Counted from the stretch's first letter, positions 55,820 through 64,000 are shown. The stretch is 64,000 nt of DNA from Nostoc sp. 'Lobaria pulmonaria (5183) cyanobiont' (GCF_002949795.1 NZ_CP026692.1:3394545-3458544); one strand, 5' to 3'. The notes: a model not told the origin generated them from the sequence alone. Made by a program: numbers and translations.

Positions 55820-55884
55820 AATGATTTGGAAATATAGAATTAACTAGCAACTATATTTTGACAAGTATGAATATATTTGAAATC

Positions 55885-55896
55885 AGACATAAGTCT
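55885..55896. promoter_or_regulatory. AGAC-ATAA-GTCT dyad
   Basis: Identical to the core of the site at 56168-56179. It lies 66 bases before the start of the possible cargo gene. Confidence 0.4.
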
Positions 55897-56166
55897 ATTT
55901 TTACTAAATACTTTAAGAAGTATTATGATTTATATTTTTTAAAACCTCAGTACAATTTTATTAGGTTTTTCTTGTTTCTTCGCTTAAACTTCTCTCTATG
56001 CCTGTTAAATATACGAGTAAGTTCAGAAGAAAATAATATATTTATCCAATTTAAAGGCATTCATAATAGTATAGCTATTGCTCTAACATGTTTATTTTCT
56101 ATTATTAAAAAACTCATTTTATATCTATATATCATTGACCAAAAACTTTTTAACCTATCGATAAAA

Positions 56167-56180
56167 TAGACATAAGTCTA
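56167..56180. promoter_or_regulatory. TAGAC-ATAA-GTCTA dyad
   Basis: Five-base perfect arms with spacer ATAA, 83 bases before the small gene at 56263. Confidence 0.4.
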
Positions 56181-56262
56181 CTTACATTTCATAGTTCGCT
56201 GAACTAGAATGAACTTAATCGAGGCCACTATTTAATATCGTTTCAACTATGAGGTGAAAATC

Positions 56263-56457
56263 ATGGAATCAATTGGATACTTTTTTGCTAGAGTTTTCGG
56301 CGGATTTATTGATAGGCTATCCGATCAAATGAGATACAAGATAACCGATATTGCTGAATCTAAAATCAGAGAAACGGTTGAGAAACCATTTAACTCAGGT
56401 ACAACAAACAACCAGCAAACAACAACCGATCGCCAAAATCAAAACACTAAATATTAA
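56263..56457 (+). CDS. Small protein, amphipathic N-terminus (64 residues)
   Basis: ATG 56263 follows a clear GAGGTG ribosome-binding site 7-12 bases upstream. The product begins MESIGYFFARVFGGFIDRLS, an aromatic, amphipathic helix, continues DQMRYKITDIAESKIRETVE and ends in a Gln/Thr/Asn-rich tail (NNQQTTTDRQNQNTKY). It could be a membrane-associated peptide. I recognise no family. Its location between cargo-like and FHA genes suggests a link with the CIS. Confidence 0.5.
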   Translation: MESIGYFFARVFGGFIDRLSDQMRYKITDIAESKIRETVEKPFNSGTTNNQQTTTDRQNQNTKY

Positions 56458-56515
56458 TTGAGAGCATGTCACTTACTTAAAAGAAAACTAGAGCAATTAA
56501 AACTGTCTAGTAGTT

Positions 56516-56790
56516 CTAAATAGGTAAGGATAGATAGCCCAAAATCTGTATTAACTCACTATAGTGATGGCTGAAATACCAAATAGCTCCTATATGGTTT
56601 TCTAACTTTTTGGAGAATAACAAGGTTTCTCTAACCAAACGTGAAACTCTGTGACGCAAAATACAGTTAAACCTCTCAATGCCGTTAGTTTGACCACTGG
56701 TTTTGCTAACGGCTTTTTTGATTACAAAATTATTGCAAAAAACAAAGCGATCGCTCTGTTCTTTACTGTCTAATAATATTTTAAGTGTCC
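56516..56790 (-). pseudogene. IS1-family transposase C-terminal remnant
   Basis: Minus-strand reading gives KILLDSKEQSDRFVFCNNFV, KKAVSKTSGQTNGIERFNCI, LRHRVSRLVRETLLFSKKLE and NHIGAIWYFSHHYSE before the stop at 56516-56518. QTN.IERFN..LR.R and KKLENHIGAIWYF are the end of an IS1-type InsB transposase. The upstream part is gone. Confidence 0.8.
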
Positions 56791-56887
56791 TGGTTTATGT
56801 TTTATCTAAAAAGAAAGTTACAAAACTAATGTTCTAACTCTAGATTCACTTAATAACCAAAAAAAGATGAATCTCATGCATCGCCAT

Positions 56888-57436
56888 TTAAATTGAAGTA
56901 TGGTTCAACTCAACTTGCAAGCAAATCAACCGCTCTTGACCTAGCTGTAATTTATCTCCATGACTCAATGGATGGGGTGCTCCACGAGGTAATAATTTAT
57001 CATTGAGGTAGCTACCGTTTAGGCTATCATCAACAATCATGTAAACTTGTCGAACAAGATCCCAGTAGAGATGAGCATGGGTGCGAGAGACGATACCTGC
57101 ATGGGGCAGTCCCGTTAAATCGATTTCAGGCCGCATCCCGTTAGAAAGATTTTGACGACCGATCACGCCAGACTCCCTAAGCAATAGAAAACTTTGTTCG
57201 CTGGGATGAAGCAACTTCAATTGAGGACGCTCTTGACTATTGATTTTTGATGAGAGCTGGGGCGAAGGAGCCGAGGTTTGAGCATAGCGGGCTGCCGAGC
57301 CTACCATAGCAGGGGGTGGTTGTACTGCCTGTGCTAAGGAAGTACCGCACATTGGGCAGATATTAGCATTATGTGGCAGTACCTGATTAAAGAAAGAGCA
57401 GCTTGGCTCTGGACAACGATGAGTTTGGATTGCCAT
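56888..57436 (-). CDS. Zinc-ribbon FHA-domain protein
   Basis: A 182-residue cytosolic protein. Cys8, Cys13, Cys27 and Cys30 (RCPEPSC, NICPMCG) form an N-terminal zinc ribbon; a Pro/Ser/Ala linker follows. Residues about 72-178 are an FHA domain with all signature residues: GVIGRQNL (GR), GIVSRTHAHL (S..H) and DSLNGSYLNDKLL (NG). FHA domains bind phospho-threonine peptides. The gene follows the pseudokinase gene with 14 bases between, in the same operon. The likely ligand is the repeated D-x-T-[I/V]-x-Q protein at 43602, which is an inference. Confidence 0.9.
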   Translation of the reverse strand: MAIQTHRCPEPSCSFFNQVLPHNANICPMCGTSLAQAVQPPPAMVGSAARYAQTSAPSPQLSSKINSQERPQLKLLHPSEQSFLLLRESGVIGRQNLSNGMRPEIDLTGLPHAGIVSRTHAHLYWDLVRQVYMIVDDSLNGSYLNDKLLPRGAPHPLSHGDKLQLGQERLICLQVELNHTSI

Positions 57437-57450
57437 AGTAATTGCGCTCC

Positions 57451-59583
57451 CTAACGATTCAGAATAGCTGACGATAATGTGTAGTTTTTAGGTGGAGTTT
57501 GTAGCGGCACAAGACCGGCTTGCTGAAGGAGATACTGGCCATCTTGAGTTTTGAGAAAATTAGCGAAGAGTGGTCCTGATACATTCCCAGGCAAATTATT
57601 ATCTCTAGGATAGGCAATAATTAACGGTGCGCTGAGTGGATAGGTTGCTGTATGAAAAGCTGATATATTAAGTAAGGGCTTTTTCTCTAGACAGAGATTG
57701 TCTGATGGAGAAATAGGTTGCATTGTGCCGTTGGTGGTTTCTCTCAACAGAGGCTGTACTGGGTCTAGATTTTCTTGGGCAATAGCTAGGGGATAAATCT
57801 TGCATTGATCCCAGGTTTGGGTCAATAGTCCGAAACTAATTGAGCCAGCTTCAGTTTTTTGCGCCTGCTTTTCTCCAACTGCAATCGAGCGCAAGGTATT
57901 AAAAGTTGAACGTTGCTCAATCTTGCTAAATTGGGCAATCAGACTCGGATCGTTGCCTAAAACTTTTTGTTGGAACAGGCGTAATGCTTCAGGTTCCATT
58001 GGTCGATAGGGTTTGATCGGCAGGTCAGGAAAATCTGAACCTAGTTGCTTCCAGTTGGTAAGTTGCCCTGTAAAAATTTGCTGCAATTGGGCAAGACTGA
58101 TCTTGCCTCGCAATGCACTTGGTAGATTTTGACTTTTATAGGCAGGTACATAGACTAAAAGACCATCGTAGGCGATCGTTTCCGGAATTAACCCTTCGGG
58201 TAGTTGAGTTGATAAACTGGCGATCGCAAAATTTGCCTTGGCGTTGGCTTCGAGAACTTCATTCAGGGGAGACCGTTGAGGGGCATAAGTTCGGTAGTTA
58301 AAAATAGCTGCCATATCCAACTTGGGCTGAGTCAGCAATGCTCTAATTTTGCGATCGCTCACTGGCTTCTTGTCCAAGACTATTGTCCAAGTTCCCAGCC
58401 CTTCTCCTGTATAGGGATACTGTCCTGGCTGCATACCATTAATATCTGCAAATGATGGCAAAAGATGCTTAAAGCTATTCGTCTCTGCATAAGAATTTGA
58501 CATAAATCGGGGCAATAGCAACCACAATAGCCCTCCCAATAGAGGCAAAGCGAGTAAACTCAAAAGCCAATACTTTCGATTCGGTTTTGCTGGAGATTCT
58601 GGGCTAAGATTTTCCTGAAAACCAGCAGCCTTTTTAGGTTGAGGCAGTTTAATCAAAGCCTGACGCGCCTCTGCTGCGGAGTTGAATGGGGTGTCTAACC
58701 CTAGCAAACGAAGCAGAAAATCTCTCAGGGGCGGATCATCTTGGGGCCAATGTTGAGCCTCGCGCGGATTTAGAGGTGCGTCAGAACCAGAGTGAATCAC
58801 TTGATCTGTCCAGAGAGCAAACGCGATCGCTCCAAGATCGATTAAGTCTTGTTCCGGTAACAGCACCTGGCGCGGGGCAGGGACAAAAAGCTGTTCCCAG
58901 GATGCCAGATCGCAGATATAGACGTAGCCGCTATCACTTATGACCAGGCTCTCAAGCCCCAAGTTGCCGTGGGCAGTTCCTGAACCTATTGCTTCAGAGA
59001 CAAAACTCGATGGCTGACTATGGAGGAAATGTAGCGACTGCAACATTTGATTTAGGACTTGTCGCACTCGCGATGCCGAAAAGGCTCCTGTCTCTCTCAA
59101 AGTCTGCTTCAGGGTAGGAAGTGTCGCGATTTCGCCTGAAAAAATCAGATAGACGCGATCGCTGGATGGATCGGCAATGGTTTCTGATGGACTTACCAAC
59201 CGAAACTCCCGACCCTTCGGGGTGGTCAAATTGCCCTTAGCCACTTGACCCAAGGCGATTCTGCGCTGTTGTGCTTCCACAGCATTAAAATATTGCTTAG
59301 GCAGTAAATACTCCTTCACCACAACAGATTGACCATTGTTGGTCTGAGTTCCTCTGTAAAGCCGTCCCATTCCCTGAGACCTAAGCATTTCTGAAATACG
59401 ATAAGTGCCTAAGCTGCCCCGAAGTTCAGTCTGAACTGGCAATGTAGTGGGGAATCCGCATTCCATACAAAACTTGGCACCTGGTATCTTCTCAGTAGTT
59501 TCTATCGGCTTTTGACAGCCCAGAGGTGCATTTTGGGTACATCGGTAGAATTTAGCTAGCGCATTAGAATCAATAATAGGCAT
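57451..59583 (-). CDS. Pseudokinase fused to a PstS-like periplasmic domain
   Basis: A 710-residue protein. A Cys4 segment (Cys15, 23, 39, 42) is followed by a Ser/Thr kinase fold (about 55-310). VVVKEYLLP keeps the ATP-binding Lys (K90) and CDLAS keeps the DFG Asp (D225), but the catalytic loop is HGNLGLES (205-212), with Asn for the HRD Asp and Ser for the metal-binding Asn. One TM helix spans 338-357. From about 395 to 700 there is a PstS/PBP-like domain (EGLIPETIAYDGLLVYVPAY, LQQIFTGQLTNWKQLGS). Topology implies cytosolic pseudokinase and periplasmic binding domain. It is encoded upstream of the FHA gene. Confidence 0.87.
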   Translation of the reverse strand: MPIIDSNALAKFYRCTQNAPLGCQKPIETTEKIPGAKFCMECGFPTTLPVQTELRGSLGTYRISEMLRSQGMGRLYRGTQTNNGQSVVVKEYLLPKQYFNAVEAQQRRIALGQVAKGNLTTPKGREFRLVSPSETIADPSSDRVYLIFSGEIATLPTLKQTLRETGAFSASRVRQVLNQMLQSLHFLHSQPSSFVSEAIGSGTAHGNLGLESLVISDSGYVYICDLASWEQLFVPAPRQVLLPEQDLIDLGAIAFALWTDQVIHSGSDAPLNPREAQHWPQDDPPLRDFLLRLLGLDTPFNSAAEARQALIKLPQPKKAAGFQENLSPESPAKPNRKYWLLSLLALPLLGGLLWLLLPRFMSNSYAETNSFKHLLPSFADINGMQPGQYPYTGEGLGTWTIVLDKKPVSDRKIRALLTQPKLDMAAIFNYRTYAPQRSPLNEVLEANAKANFAIASLSTQLPEGLIPETIAYDGLLVYVPAYKSQNLPSALRGKISLAQLQQIFTGQLTNWKQLGSDFPDLPIKPYRPMEPEALRLFQQKVLGNDPSLIAQFSKIEQRSTFNTLRSIAVGEKQAQKTEAGSISFGLLTQTWDQCKIYPLAIAQENLDPVQPLLRETTNGTMQPISPSDNLCLEKKPLLNISAFHTATYPLSAPLIIAYPRDNNLPGNVSGPLFANFLKTQDGQYLLQQAGLVPLQTPPKNYTLSSAILNR

Positions 59584-59629
59584 AGAATCTTCTCAGTAGT
59601 TAGGGCTAAACCAAAATGATTGAACCCAA

Positions 59630-60319
59630 TTACGACTGAACCAGATTCATCTTGATCGCTGCCACAATAGCTTGTGTCCGACTTGTTACCTGTAGCTTCA
59701 GAAAAATATTAGTGAGATGCGTCTTAACAGTAGCCACTGAAATGTAGAGTTGCTTCCCAATTTCATCGTTTGAGGCTCCTTGAACGAGCCAATATAGAAC
59801 ATCGCTTTCTCTCTCAGAGAGATTGCAGGGCTGACCGATCACTGAAGGTAATGAGGCTTGGTTTTTTTGGAATTTTCTAAAGAAGCTAGTGGCAACTTCA
59901 GGTGGTAAATAGATTTGGTTCTGCATAATAGTGGCGATCGCATCTAGCAACTGCTGTGAAACCTGACCCTTAAATACGTAGCCATCCGCCCCTGACTGCA
60001 TAGCCTGATAGATCCAGTAGTCTTCTTGATGACCCGATAGAACAAGGGTTTTACTCGATGCATTGCTGTCTCGGAGCTGCTGTAATAAGGAGAGACCATC
60101 TCCCTCAATTAATTCCATATCAATCAGAATTAGGTCGGGAGTATGCTGCTTGGCAAGGGATAAAGCCTGAGCCGGACAATTCGCTTCCCCAATCACCTTA
60201 ATGGCTCGATCCTGAATCTGGGAAAAGCTTAGGAAAGTTCTGATTCCAGCCCGAAATTGATGATCATCATCGACTAAAAGCATCGATAGGGTTTTGGTTT
60301 GTTCTACTTGGGTTAACAT
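59630..60319 (-). CDS. NarL/LuxR-family response regulator
   Basis: A 229-residue two-component regulator. The receiver has the acidic pocket LLVDDDH (17-19), phospho-acceptor D67 in ILIDMEL and K near 115 (GYVFKG). The C-terminal HTH is [40 protein letters not shown]. It overlaps the upstream kinase gene by 7 bases, so the pair is translated together. It is the only DNA-binding regulator in the CIS locus and thus the best candidate for the AGAC-GTCT dyads. Confidence 0.93.
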   Translation of the reverse strand: MLTQVEQTKTLSMLLVDDDHQFRAGIRTFLSFSQIQDRAIKVIGEANCPAQALSLAKQHTPDLILIDMELIEGDGLSLLQQLRDSNASSKTLVLSGHQEDYWIYQAMQSGADGYVFKGQVSQQLLDAIATIMQNQIYLPPEVATSFFRKFQKNQASLPSVIGQPCNLSERESDVLYWLVQGASNDEIGKQLYISVATVKTHLTNIFLKLQVTSRTQAIVAAIKMNLVQS

Positions 60320-61497
60320 GCGGCGTTGTCCTCTGATAAGTCAATGGATGGAATCAATCGAGGTAGGCTTATGGAAAATTCTGCACCTTTTTTGGGTGCA
60401 TTTCTTGCCCATAGTTTCCCTCCGTGATCGAGCACAATTTTTTGGGCAATGGCTAATCCTAAACCTGTTCCCTCTAAACGGCGAGTATAAAAAGGCTTAA
60501 ATAGCTTCTGTAAATCCTCTGAGGAAAGACCGGGGCCTTCATCTCTCAAGGTCAGCAAAACATCGCCCTGCTGCTCTTGCCAATCAATGAAAATTTTTGC
60601 TCCTTGGGGACTAAAATGAATGGCGTTACTCAATAAATTGCTGATAGCCTGTTTGATTTGAAGTGGATCGAGTTTCAAAATAAGTGTGCGATCGGCGCAA
60701 CAAACCTGAATATCTTTCTCCGAAATCCAGCCTTGAAATTCTTCCAGCGTTTTAGAGACGAGACTACGGATATCTTGCGGTACAATCTGTAACTTTTTGC
60801 TACTTGCACACTGCACAATCTCAGTGAGAGTTTGATTTAAGCCGTGAGCAGTCTTGCAAATGACTGAAGCTTGTTCTTGCTCCTTACTGTTAGGCAGAAG
60901 ACGAGTAAGGTTATGAGCATAGAGACTAATTAAACCCAAAGGATGACGTAACTGATGCCCGACTCGTTGAACAAGATGTTCTAAAATTTGAATCTTCTGG
61001 CGGTGTTGGCAGTTTTGTTGATGTTCGTCTAAATATTCACCGATACTGGCAGCTGTTCGCTTGATGAATTGCCGATGAGTATGAGACAAAGGCCCCTTGG
61101 CAAATAATAGTAAGTATTGATTAGGCTGACTTGATTCACCAAAATGACAATAATAGAAGCCTTTTTCTATTGTCTCTGAATCAATCGGCTTTAGCGCTAG
61201 AGCCGATGAAACATTAGCTAACCAATCTTCGGTCTGTAAGTAAGCTAGGGTCTCTTTGCCAAAAGAAAAAGGCATTTGAGAGGCTTCAAGAACTTGTTGG
61301 CGATCGGACATCTGCGGATCTTGATAAACCACTCTCGTCCATTGAATCTGCGATTGAGCTACTAGTTGGTCGATCTGTAGCTGCAAAAAATGCTTTAGTT
61401 TCTGAGTGTAATACTGGGAAGTCCCCTTTTCTGACTGAGGACTCAGATTTTTTAAAAGTTTGAGAGCTATGCCTGGGTTATCTGTGAGACTATCCAT
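60313..61497 (-). CDS. Sensor histidine kinase partner of the NarL-type regulator
   Basis: A 394-residue soluble kinase from ATG 61497, which has GGAGGAAAG upstream; the longer frame to 61557 lacks a ribosome-binding site. Residues 1-165 form an unassigned sensor region, perhaps GAF-like ([40 protein letters not shown]). The H-box is [20 protein letters not shown] with H181. The HATPase has [30 protein letters not shown] and [13 protein letters not shown]. No membrane helix. Confidence 0.92.
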   Translation of the reverse strand: MDSLTDNPGIALKLLKNLSPQSEKGTSQYYTQKLKHFLQLQIDQLVAQSQIQWTRVVYQDPQMSDRQQVLEASQMPFSFGKETLAYLQTEDWLANVSSALALKPIDSETIEKGFYYCHFGESSQPNQYLLLFAKGPLSHTHRQFIKRTAASIGEYLDEHQQNCQHRQKIQILEHLVQRVGHQLRHPLGLISLYAHNLTRLLPNSKEQEQASVICKTAHGLNQTLTEIVQCASSKKLQIVPQDIRSLVSKTLEEFQGWISEKDIQVCCADRTLILKLDPLQIKQAISNLLSNAIHFSPQGAKIFIDWQEQQGDVLLTLRDEGPGLSSEDLQKLFKPFYTRRLEGTGLGLAIAQKIVLDHGGKLWARNAPKKGAEFSISLPRLIPSIDLSEDNAAC

Positions 61498-62345
61498 ACT
61501 TTCCTCCAAATTATATGCTCTACTTCTGGTTCTGTTGGAAAAAAAGTTGTATCGCAAAAAGTGAATGAGATGGTAAGGTAGGAAAGCCTTGTCGTTGATG
61601 ATCAGCTTCCCATGAGGAGCAGTGCGATTTTATCAGGTGCCAAAAATTAGGGGTATAAATCACCTATTTAATAGTGCAGTTGCAGCAATATAGCTGTTTT
61701 TATTGAGAATCTAGCTTTGTAACTAAGAATTAAAACCCGATCTCACAAAATCGCATTGTTCCCTTAATCATTTGGTTGTTTTCAAGATTTCTTACTTGGA
61801 GTTGGTAAAGTAAGAAATTCAGTAAATCCAGTCAGTTTATATTCAGACTGATAATTATTATTCAAGCGATATCATCTCAATTCCGTAATTTTGTTGAAAA
61901 TTTTGCATCCACTAAAAGAAGCTACGGTAGATCCCTTGTGGGGAAAGATTTCAAAGCTTGGCTTTTCATAGCAGTAGCCAAAGCAGAGAATTGTAATCAC
62001 CACGGGTGCGGGTACATTCTTGTAGGTGATGAAATGCTCAGAGAGCAAGCCTGTCAACCAGGCAAGGCGATAACCCAACTCACATAAGCAGTAAAACATA
62101 ACCTCTAATCATTTCATATTAAATTGACGCATTTATGACAAACATATAACAAAAGTATGACCAGAGATTTTTACTACACAACGTGTTTAAAATCAGGAAA
62201 TAAAAGAAACTTATCCAGATGAATATTGGTCAAAAAATTTTGACAATAGATAGTTATTAGTGTAAATTTAGCTCACCGCAGGTATGGCTGGTTTTTGCTC
62301 TGACCTCACAAAATCGCGTTGCTCTCGTGATTAATGAACGCAAGT
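61498..62345. other. Long gap right of the two-component genes
   Basis: Includes copies of the dispersed CTCACAAAATCGCATTG word near 61741 and 62304. A 75-codon frame on the minus strand (61872-62099) and an open stretch on the plus strand (61905-62090) overlap each other; I cannot tell whether either is a real gene fragment. Confidence 0.35.
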
Positions 62346-62493
62346 ATGGGATTCAAATCATTCAACACAGTACGCCGCGAGAGGGTATGAGGCGATGAAT
62401 ATGGTTCGCAAAGGACAAATTTCAGGTATCAAAAAAGGTAACATTTTAGGTCAAGTAGAATTCCTGCCTCAAATTTTTGAAGTTGCTGCATAA
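62346..62493 (+). pseudogene. IS6-family transposase C-terminal remnant
   Basis: MGFKSFNTVRRE at 62346, then one frame over GYEAMNMVRKGQISGIKKGN and ILGQVEFLPQIFEVAA to TAA at 62491-62493. This is the end of an IS6-family DDE transposase (FKSFNTARRT.GYE..NMVRKGQ) with a frameshift and everything upstream gone. Confidence 0.8.
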
Positions 62494-62503
62494 CCAGCTA
62501 CAA

Positions 62504-62623
62504 TTAATCAGGATCTTTTGTCCTCAGTAAGTTTTGCAACAAAACCAGGTCTTTCAACAGTTCAGTGTAAAACTGTTCCAGAGCGGTTATTGTCTTGGTT
62601 TTTGTCGTCATCTGTTTTCTCAT
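62504..62623 (-). CDS. Possible 39-residue small protein
   Basis: MRKQMTTKTKTITALEQFYT followed by ELLKDLVLLQNLLRTKDPD. The pattern FYxxLLKDxxLLQxL weakly recalls the Nif11 leader-peptide motif, but the ORF is short, has no clear ribosome-binding site and sits among IS debris. It may be a truncated gene. Confidence 0.25.
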   Translation of the reverse strand: MRKQMTTKTKTITALEQFYTELLKDLVLLQNLLRTKDPD

Positions 62624-62851
62624 TTAAATAATTGGGTCTTGTGGAGCAGCATGTGAGTACAGTTCTTTGTTTGTGAACAAGCATAACTAACGACTTAAAG
62701 CCAAAGCCGAACTTACGCTTCTGTATTACTCATTGGGATAACTGAAATCAGAATATGCAGCCTTTAAGATGATTATTAGTGTTTATACTAAGAAACAACC
62801 GCTGTATAACGTCGCGATGTAGGTGCGATCGCTTATCAAAGTGCCTCAGCG

Positions 62852-63162
62852 AATTAGACCTACCGTGTACACATAAGTCTTTTAGAGTTGCTGTGTAACG
62901 TAGGGTGGGCTAATCTTTACAGGTTGATGCACTGGCATTGCAGGTTGATGCACTGGCATTGCAGGTCGATGCACTGGCATTGCGTGTCAATGCACTGGCA
63001 TTGCGTGTCGATGCACTGGCATTGCATGTCGATGCACTGGCATTGCATGTCGATGCACTGGCATTGCATGTCAATGCACTGGCCTTGCGTGTCGATGCAC
63101 TGGCATTGCAGGTCAAGGTGTAGGGCAGCTTTAGAAGACTTGTGTGTACACCGTAGGTTAAT
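62852..63162. repeat. 21-bp minisatellite inside ~40-bp inverted repeats
   Basis: Nine tandem copies of a 21-base unit (core GATGCACTGGCATTGCAGGT) occupy about 62925-63113. They are bracketed by imperfect inverted repeats: left 62852-62893 (AATTAGACCTACCGTGTACA...) and right about 63126-63162 (...TGTACACCGTAGGTTAATT). Because 21 is divisible by three, both strands stay open across the array, so apparent ORFs (VDALALx heptads) are probably artefacts. The layout suggests a small mobile or structured element. Confidence 0.75.
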
Positions 63163-63235
63163 TAGACAGAAGTCGGATCTATTCCAATCAAAATTATTAT
63201 TCAATATTAAAACAGCCCAAATATTTCTCTTTACT

Positions 63236-64000
63236 ATGCTTGCCAGCTCAATAATCGATGCTAGCCTGACCGCACAAAATATAGCCTTTCGCCCCGGAGG
63301 TCCATCGGTTTCTTTTGGTGTTTCGGTCATCAACCGCAGCAATCAGTTTGCGTCGTTTCAACTTGAAATTAAAGCGGCGGGAGCAGGCGAGCAGAGTAAT
63401 TGGTATCACCTTTCTCCAGATGTATCTGCGGCGAAATCACCGGGCGATCGCACCGATTTTCAAGTTAAGATTTTAGATTCTCCCATCCCTGATTTCGTCG
63501 GGATCATCAATCTAACAGTGCGGGTTTTTTCGCCCCAGCTCTCTGAAGAACGACGATTAGTTCTGCGGTTAACGTTAGAACCAAGCAGTGAATTAAACCT
63601 ACTGCGGATCGGACTACCTACCAAGCGGTTTCAAGTTTATCCACGTAACGTCGTGGATATTCCCGTGACTGTCAAGAATGTGGGGTCGCAGCCTTACCAA
63701 GTGCGCTTGCAGTGTACAGAACTTGAGTCGTCCTGGCTAGTTGGTAGCTCTGAACGGTATATAGAAATTCCCGCAAATGAAGAGATAACAGCAACTTTCC
63801 AATGTCAGCCCCCTAGAGCAGATCGAGTTGCGAGTCGCGATTATCCCTTGATCATAATTGCCAAAAGTCATCTGGGTACTCCCGTTGAAGCACAAGGGAT
63901 TGTAGAAGTTCTGCCCGTTGGGTTCATGGAGTTTGAAGTCCAGCCTCAGCAGCAGTCTATCCCGGCTAAAAGACCTTGGCTCCCGAATTGGCGATCGCGT
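63236..64000 (+). CDS. Probable CIS-associated Ig-like protein, 5' part (runs off window)
   Basis: An ATG at 63236 opens a frame of 255 codons to the window edge: MLASSIIDASLTAQNIAFRP, GGPSVSFGVSVINRSNQFAS, LRLTLEPSSELNLLRIGLPT, VYPRNVVDIPVTVKNVGSQP, SHLGTPVEAQGIVEVLPVGF. The strand-rich repeats look like tandem Ig-like/COG1470-type domains, as found beside cyanobacterial CIS genes. No signal peptide. The C-terminus is outside, so its full architecture and any membrane anchor cannot be judged. Confidence 0.65.
   Translation, partial: MLASSIIDASLTAQNIAFRPGGPSVSFGVSVINRSNQFASFQLEIKAAGAGEQSNWYHLSPDVSAAKSPGDRTDFQVKILDSPIPDFVGIINLTVRVFSPQLSEERRLVLRLTLEPSSELNLLRIGLPTKRFQVYPRNVVDIPVTVKNVGSQPYQVRLQCTELESSWLVGSSERYIEIPANEEITATFQCQPPRADRVASRDYPLIIIAKSHLGTPVEAQGIVEVLPVGFMEFEVQPQQQSIPAKRPWLPNWRSR

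Larger units (their letters stand above)
55820..56262. other. Strongly AT-rich gap in the CIS locus
   Basis: Contains AGAC-ATAA-GTCT dyads at 55885-55896 and 56168-56179, upstream of the divergent genes 55819 and 56263. A 103-codon AT-driven frame is not convincing. No gene recognised. Confidence 0.4.

Noticed and set aside
55858-56169. 103-residue plus-strand ORF
   Set aside because: It is driven by AT-rich sequence (Phe, Leu, Ile, Lys runs) and covers the likely regulatory dyads.
61872-62099. 75-residue minus-strand ORF and an overlapping plus-strand open stretch
   Set aside because: Neither has a ribosome-binding site or a recognised motif, and both cannot be real over the same bases.
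62925-63113. CRISPR array
   Set aside because: The units are contiguous 21-mers without unique spacers and no cas gene is nearby.
62917-63342. ORFs of 141 and 68 residues (minus) and 61 residues (plus) across the 21-bp array
   Set aside because: The period is divisible by three, so all frames without stops stay open by construction; no start context or domain supports them.

Overview
The window looks like chromosomal DNA of a filamentous, heterocyst-type cyanobacterium (Nostocales, Nostoc/Anabaena-like). The reasons are the very frequent GCGATCGC (HIP1) octamers, short heptameric tandem repeats (STRR-type) in many gaps and even inside a coding sequence, and cyanobacterial families such as DUF3288, a PEP-CTERM protein, a type II NADH dehydrogenase, ClpC, and a contractile injection system (CIS) of the cyanobacterial type. 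No rRNA, tRNA or CRISPR array was recognised.

Layout. 1-9.5 kb: 5' part of gyrA, a decayed ClC channel gene, clpC with its terminator, a DUF3288 gene, a general-stress protein, and an MlaD/MlaF lipid-transport pair. 10-25 kb: threonine aldolase, a STAND-type NTPase with a C-terminal HTH-like region, a PEP-CTERM protein, a likely nickel/cobalt operon (DUF4331 - TPR - NicO transporter), a small nuclease, a GAF histidine kinase, and recJ carrying repeat-derived insertions. Gene fragments of rpsU, a receiver domain and a DM13 protein lie between them. 25-31 kb: NADH dehydrogenase, then a LysR regulator diverging from a GC-rich, foreign-looking cassette (two SnoaL/NTF2-like proteins, two F420-reductase-like proteins) that ends at an IS4-type remnant. 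31-36 kb: an organosulfur-type cluster on the minus strand (cupin dioxygenase, class II aldolase, sulfonate-type binding lipoprotein, nitroreductase, SDR) with an 18-bp palindrome in front of the binding-protein gene. 36-43 kb: a graveyard of an IscB N-terminal fragment, an IS6-like MITE, a shortened VapBC pair, a truncated AAA ATPase, an NmrA gene with its middle deleted and IS4 debris, together with intact HlyC/CorC and K+-channel genes.

43.6-64 kb is the most notable part: a CIS locus. A plus-strand block encodes a threonine-motif protein, a small protein, the tube, two small proteins, the tube-spike adaptor and the VgrG-like spike. A minus-strand block encodes gp25, baseplate J-type, tail-I-type and a DUF4159-like protein, preceded by a frameshifted gene that could be cargo. 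Next to these lie an FHA protein, a pseudokinase fused to a PstS-like domain, and a NarL-type two-component pair. A further probable CIS-associated Ig-like gene runs off the right end. No sheath, AAA+ ATPase, PAAR or tape-measure gene is in the window.

The regulatory part of this locus is the best candidate for something undescribed. The first gene product carries five D-x-T-[I/V]-x-Q motifs that could be FHA ligands once phosphorylated. AGAC-N-GTCT-like palindromes occur upstream of several CIS genes. Both are inferences from reading the sequence only.
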